NCBI RefSeq assembly: GCF_000142805.1
Contig: NC_013083.1
Location: 744,001-808,000, forward strand
Origin: Lachancea thermotolerans CBS 6340
Taxonomy: Eukaryota; Ascomycota; Saccharomycetes; Saccharomycetales; Saccharomycetaceae
Direction: 5' to 3'
DNA length: 64,000 bases
Below the pieces are notes generated by a model. The model did no database searches and was not told the DNA's origin. It worked only from the letters and a program-made list of their open reading frames with translations. The translations under genes and the position numbers were made by a program. This document shows positions 60,398 through 64,000 of this stretch, one piece after another (positions within the stretch are counted from its first letter, which is position 1; every line of letters starts with the position of its first letter).

Positions 60398-60938
60398 TAT
60401 AACCTTCTCTTCTCGTCGGAACTTTGCTGTACGCATATGTTGCCATAAGGCGGGCGATTCAAGCAATTTCACCATTTGGAGGGACTGCGAAGTCACCAGA
60501 CATCAACACTGAAATTTGTACTTAGCACTTCCCCAAGAAGACAGTCTTCATCAATTGCACTGCCAGTGGAGGATTTCCTAACGTGATTAATTCTTGGTGC
60601 TAAAGAAGTCCGATGACACTGACTTTCATGTCGGCGAAAAACAGCAGCCTATGGGTTTGCCAGATTCAGAGTTATTATTAGACAACAATTCTGGGCCGAG
60701 TAGACGGGCCGGATCCAGTAGACTCAATTCATACATGTGATGTGCCGTGGACCCTTACTATCCCGTGCGGTGTTTCCACGTGATGTGAGTCATATTACAG
60801 TGAACGAAGGTAGATTGTTTATCAATCAACGGAATTGAAGGTACCGAGTTTCACCTAAAGTAACAACTGTTGACCTGCCCACTGGTAAGCAATTGACACC
60901 CTAGTCTCTGCTTTGGTAACTCCTGTAACTCAGCAAAC
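60398..60938. promoter_or_regulatory. OCA2-HIS5 intergenic, HIS5 promoter
   Basis: 541 bases with the Gcn4 site at 60786-60792. A further GACTCA half-site lies near 60721. No gene seen. Confidence 0.5.
60786..60792. promoter_or_regulatory. Gcn4 binding site of HIS5
   Basis: TGAGTCA is the perfect Gcn4 consensus, about 150 bases upstream of the HIS5 ATG. General amino-acid control of HIS5 by Gcn4 is well established in yeast. Confidence 0.8.
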
Positions 60939-62108
60939 ATGACATTCGACCTCTCAAAAATCGTAAGGCCCAAGATTTTTAACTTGGAACCCTACAGATG
61001 CGCTCGAGATGATTTCACCGAAGGTGTCCTGTTGGACGCGAACGAGAACCCGCATGGACCAGTTGTCAAAGATTCTAACCGTGAGTTCGTCCTCAACCGG
61101 TACCCAGATCCCCACCAGGTTGCTTTCAAAACTAAAATGAGTGAATTGCGTAACTCTCAATCTGTTTTCAAAGACCAAAAAATAACTCCGCTGAGTGCTG
61201 ACAACCTATGTTTGGGCGTTGGATCCGATGAAAGTATTGATGCGCTTATTCGCGCGTGCTGCGTTCCTGGTAAGGACAAAATTCTGATTATGACTCCTAC
61301 CTATGGAATGTATTCGATTTGCGCTGATATTAACGATGTTGAAATCATTAAAGTCCCATTGATAGTCGAAGACAATTCTTTTCAGATGAATACCGACAAA
61401 GTCATTGAAACTCTTCAGGGTGACTCCAACATAAAGATAGCCTTCGTCACGTCACCTGGTAATCCTACTGGTGCACTCATTGATATCGCCAGTATTGAAA
61501 AGATACTTTCTCAGTGGCAATCTGGCATAGTTGCTATTGATGAGGCTTACATTGACTTCTGCTCTACAGGCGGTTCGGCAGCGCCTCTCGTTAACAAATA
61601 CCCTAATCTCGCAGTGTTACAGACTCTCTCTAAGTCCTTCGGCTTGGCAGGTGTTCGTCTGGGTGTAACTTTCACTTCAAAAGACCTGTCGCGCGTTTTG
61701 AACGCTATGAAGGCTCCTTATAATATTTCATCCATGGCATCTAATTTAGTTCTCAAGGCGCTGAGCTCAGAATCCGTACAAACCATGAAAGACAACGTTC
61801 AGGAGATTGTTGAAGAAAGGGAGCGCGTTTTGAAGGCACTTACTTCGATGGAAAACGTTCAAGATACTCAAGTTGGAGGTTTGGACGCGAATTTCATCAT
61901 GGTCAGAATTGTTGATGGAGGAAAAGGCAACAATGAACTTTCCAAGGCTCTATACTACAGATTAGCAACCGAGTCTGGTGTGGTGGTTAGATTCAGGGGC
62001 ACTGAATATGGCTGCACTGGCTGCTTAAGGATCACGATTGGTACTCATGAAGAGAATAGCAAGCTTATCAAGGAATTTGAGAAAAAACTCAAAGAACTTA
62101 CCGCATAA
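60939..62108 (+). CDS. HIS5: Histidinol-phosphate aminotransferase (His5)
   Basis: His5 is the pyridoxal-phosphate aminotransferase that converts imidazole-acetol phosphate to histidinol phosphate in histidine biosynthesis. The 389-residue protein (S. cerevisiae 385) has the class-II aminotransferase features: LDANENPHGP near 32-41, LCLGVGSDESID (about 90-101), the segment SPGNPTG (about 171-177), DEAYIDF (about 202-208) and the PLP lysine Lys232 in TLSKSFGLAG, with the phosphate-binding Arg in GVRLG (about 240). All key residues are intact. The gene is convergent with NUP159, 55 bases apart, as YIL116W-YIL115C. Confidence 0.97.
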   Translation: MTFDLSKIVRPKIFNLEPYRCARDDFTEGVLLDANENPHGPVVKDSNREFVLNRYPDPHQVAFKTKMSELRNSQSVFKDQKITPLSADNLCLGVGSDESIDALIRACCVPGKDKILIMTPTYGMYSICADINDVEIIKVPLIVEDNSFQMNTDKVIETLQGDSNIKIAFVTSPGNPTGALIDIASIEKILSQWQSGIVAIDEAYIDFCSTGGSAAPLVNKYPNLAVLQTLSKSFGLAGVRLGVTFTSKDLSRVLNAMKAPYNISSMASNLVLKALSSESVQTMKDNVQEIVEERERVLKALTSMENVQDTQVGGLDANFIMVRIVDGGKGNNELSKALYYRLATESGVVVRFRGTEYGCTGCLRITIGTHEENSKLIKEFEKKLKELTA

Positions 62109-62163
62109 ATTTTAAACCTGCTAGCACTTGTTTAAATAAAAGTTCGTCAATTAATATTTTCCT

Positions 62164-64000
62164 CTATGTATTCTGTAGTCTGTTCATCAATACTTGCCCG
62201 ATTTGCTGCTTAGTGTCAAGTTTCAGCTTCAGCTCGCTGATTGGCGCCGTTCGAGTAGCACTATCTGCGTCTGAGAACTTTATTAGACTACGATCCCTAA
62301 TCTTCAACTCTGCAACTTCACTTCTCAAGGCTTGGATGGCTTCTAAAAGATCCCCTCTTCGCGAACTGCTCTCAATTAGCCTACTCACGAGGGGTGTCTC
62401 TTTCACATCACCCGTGGAGGCTTGAGCCTGCAGAACCCTTAAGGTACCTCCCATGTTGTGAATCAGGTTTTGCACGCTTGAAATCTTACTACGAAGCTTT
62501 CGCTGAAATTGGGTCTGGCGGAACGTCAGGCCTCGCTTAAAGGTTTCATTCTGCTCACAAAGGGTTTTCAATTGACAGAAGTATTCTCTTGTCGAAAACT
62601 GGTTGCTTTTTAAGGAAACCAAGTCTTTGTCCCGAAGGTTTTCGGCGTCACACATAAGAGACGAGACCTCGGCAAAGGTCGGGCCTCCTTCTTCAAATAA
62701 TTCTTTAACAAAAGAGTTTAATACTGATGCCTCTTCTAAACGCCATGTATAGTTCAGGAAAAGCGTTTCGGCTGTTCTAGAAAATGGGTTCTTAGATTGA
62801 TCATTGATGAATTCGCCAATATTTTTCAGGTTGCCCTCCAACACTTCAAGTTCGCTACTAACAACGTTGAACGTCGCTTCTATTCTCTTCATTGTTTCAT
62901 TCTTTGACAAAGAGGGCTTTTGTAAAAGCTTTGCGCCTATGAAAAAGGTTCCAATCTTTTTTGGTGCATACTGTTGAGCAAGATATTTTTCGTCATTTTC
63001 AAAGGCCTGGACATCTGCGTGGTCGACGGCATTCTTTTCTGTTCCAACTTCTGCGTCGTGTACTTGGCGAAAGGTTTGAGTCTTAGCATCGAAAGTTTCT
63101 GTTGAACTGTTTCCCAAAGCAAAGCGCGGATTCGTGTGAGCGGGCTCGGTTGCATGTTCACTAGAAGTAGGCATCTTGATTTTATCAGTGTTCGTTTTGA
63201 TGTGCTCCAATTCTTCCTTCAAGTCGTCAAGGTCGTCAAAAGACTCGCCCTCGGTGCTTGTTTCGGTCCTTTTACCAGGGTACTCTGTGTCGGGTAAATT
63301 CACCGGAGATTCTTCGCTGACTTCTTTTGAGGCCTCCTTGGAATCCACTTCAGATGAACAATACTCGTCTGTTGTTTCCTTTTGCGAAACTGCAGCGCTA
63401 GGCTTCCAGGTATCACTTTCACCCAATTCGTCGGTTTCTTTGCCACTCAGAGTTTTTCCTTCTCTTAAAACGGCCTCGTTTGCACCCTTTTGATCAAAAG
63501 ATCCTTCACTCTTGTTAAAAGTGGTAGTTGCTTCACTTCCTTCTTCTTTCGCAGCCGATTGATGTTCACTTTTTTTGGAATCTTGAGATTCTTTTCGGTT
63601 AACCTTGCTATCCTTTTCCGTATCGCGCTCACCCAGGGTAGAGCGCCCTAAGTTGTTTGAAGAATTTGTCAATTTAGAATCGGTATTGAGGGATTGCTGT
63701 TTGCCAATGTTCGCGAATGAAAATGCAGGTTTAGGAGATTTTTGCAGGCCTTTGGAGAATTTTGAAAACGCAGAAGCACCAGTTTGCGACGCTTCTGGCT
63801 CTTTTACGGTCATTGACTTGCTGAATGCGTCAGAAAACGAATTCCCGTCAATGTTGGCAACCTTTTTGATTCTTTCCGTAAGAGAACTGAAGTCCGTTTT
63901 GTTGCTTCCCGGTTCAAGCGAGTGTTGTTCTTTTGAAAATTGGTCACTGTTGCCTGAGTCGCCTTCTTTAGTGAGCTTAAGTTGCTCATCATGTTCCGGC
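62164..64000 (-). CDS. NUP159: Nup159 nucleoporin, C-terminal part (runs off the edge)
   Basis: This is the C-terminal part of the cytoplasmic-side nucleoporin Nup159, which anchors the mRNA-export helicase Dbp5 and assembles with Nup82 and Nsp1. About 612 codons are in the window and the frame stays open to the right edge, so the start lies beyond position 64000 (S. cerevisiae protein 1460 residues). The visible part has a low-complexity, Lys/Glu/Ser/Thr-rich region with scattered SAFSKFSKG/FSFANIG type hydrophobic patches, then from about 290 residues before the end a helical region typical of the Nup159 coiled coils that bind Nup82. The ATG at 63813 is internal and not the start. Identification rests on this layout and on position after HIS5. 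Confidence 0.88.
   Translation of the reverse strand, partial: PEHDEQLKLTKEGDSGNSDQFSKEQHSLEPGSNKTDFSSLTERIKKVANIDGNSFSDAFSKSMTVKEPEASQTGASAFSKFSKGLQKSPKPAFSFANIGKQQSLNTDSKLTNSSNNLGRSTLGERDTEKDSKVNRKESQDSKKSEHQSAAKEEGSEATTTFNKSEGSFDQKGANEAVLREGKTLSGKETDELGESDTWKPSAAVSQKETTDEYCSSEVDSKEASKEVSEESPVNLPDTEYPGKRTETSTEGESFDDLDDLKEELEHIKTNTDKIKMPTSSEHATEPAHTNPRFALGNSSTETFDAKTQTFRQVHDAEVGTEKNAVDHADVQAFENDEKYLAQQYAPKKIGTFFIGAKLLQKPSLSKNETMKRIEATFNVVSSELEVLEGNLKNIGEFINDQSKNPFSRTAETLFLNYTWRLEEASVLNSFVKELFEEGGPTFAEVSSLMCDAENLRDKDLVSLKSNQFSTREYFCQLKTLCEQNETFKRGLTFRQTQFQRKLRSKISSVQNLIHNMGGTLRVLQAQASTGDVKETPLVSRLIESSSRRGDLLEAIQALRSEVAELKIRDRSLIKFSDADSATRTAPISELKLKLDTKQQIGQVLMNRLQNT

Overview
The window is nuclear DNA from a budding yeast of the family Saccharomycetaceae that branched before the whole-genome duplication (WGD). 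Lachancea is my best guess, but the sequence does not prove the genus. Three things support this. The proteins read as close relatives of Saccharomyces cerevisiae proteins. The one intron I can see uses the canonical yeast GTATGT / TACTAAC signals. The gene order interleaves genes that in S. cerevisiae are split between two sister regions: chromosome IX (ASG1-TAO3-MET18-RRT14-STH1-KGD1-AYR1-SIM1-QDR, RHO3-PRM5-HIS5-NUP159) and chromosome XIV (RPL9B-SUN4-AQR1-YDJ1-MTQ1-GCD10-NOP2-ARP5-OCA2). Finding both sets in one row is what an unduplicated ancestor-like chromosome should look like. All orthology calls are from memory of the families and of the S. cerevisiae map; no search was run.

Layout. 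1-20.3 kb: ASG1 (zinc-cluster regulator), TAO3 (RAM signalling scaffold), MET18 (cytosolic Fe-S targeting), RRT14 (nucleolar), STH1 (RSC ATPase) and RPL9 (60S protein). 20.7-22.2 kb: a 478-codon gene I do not recognise. 23.5-30.7 kb: KGD1 (TCA cycle), AYR1 (lipid reductase) and a SUN-family cell-wall gene with a probable 5'-UTR intron. 31.4-34.0 kb: a gene-poor stretch holding a decayed FLR1-like drug-transporter gene. 34.1-37.8 kb: a tandem pair of QDR/AQR1-type transporters. 38.2-47.5 kb: YDJ1, MTQ1, GCD10/TRM6, NOP2 and ARP5. 47.5-58.0 kb: an accessory island. 58.0-64.0 kb: RHO3, PRM5, OCA2, HIS5 and the C-terminal part of NUP159, which runs off the right edge.

The island between ARP5 and RHO3 is the most unusual part. 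It holds an ARN/GEX-family (siderophore-iron or glutathione) transporter with an Aft-type iron-response motif in its promoter. Next to it is a divergent second copy of the fatty-acid-synthase alpha subunit. That FAS2-like protein keeps the acyl-carrier serine and the ketosynthase Cys-His-His residues. Its ketoreductase has lost the nucleotide-binding glycines and the catalytic lysine, and the C-terminal phosphopantetheinyl-transferase domain is missing. The reading frame stops just before a tract of 10-bp tandem repeats. A GC-rich block covers the inner halves of both genes and changes abruptly inside the FAS2-like reading frame.

Several regulatory signals fit the neighbouring genes: PAC and RRPE motifs in the RRT14/STH1 and GCD10/NOP2 promoters, a heat-shock element before YDJ1, a Gcn4 site before HIS5, and E-box palindromes before ARP5 and NOP2. 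I found no tRNA gene, LTR element, CRISPR array or convincing centromere.
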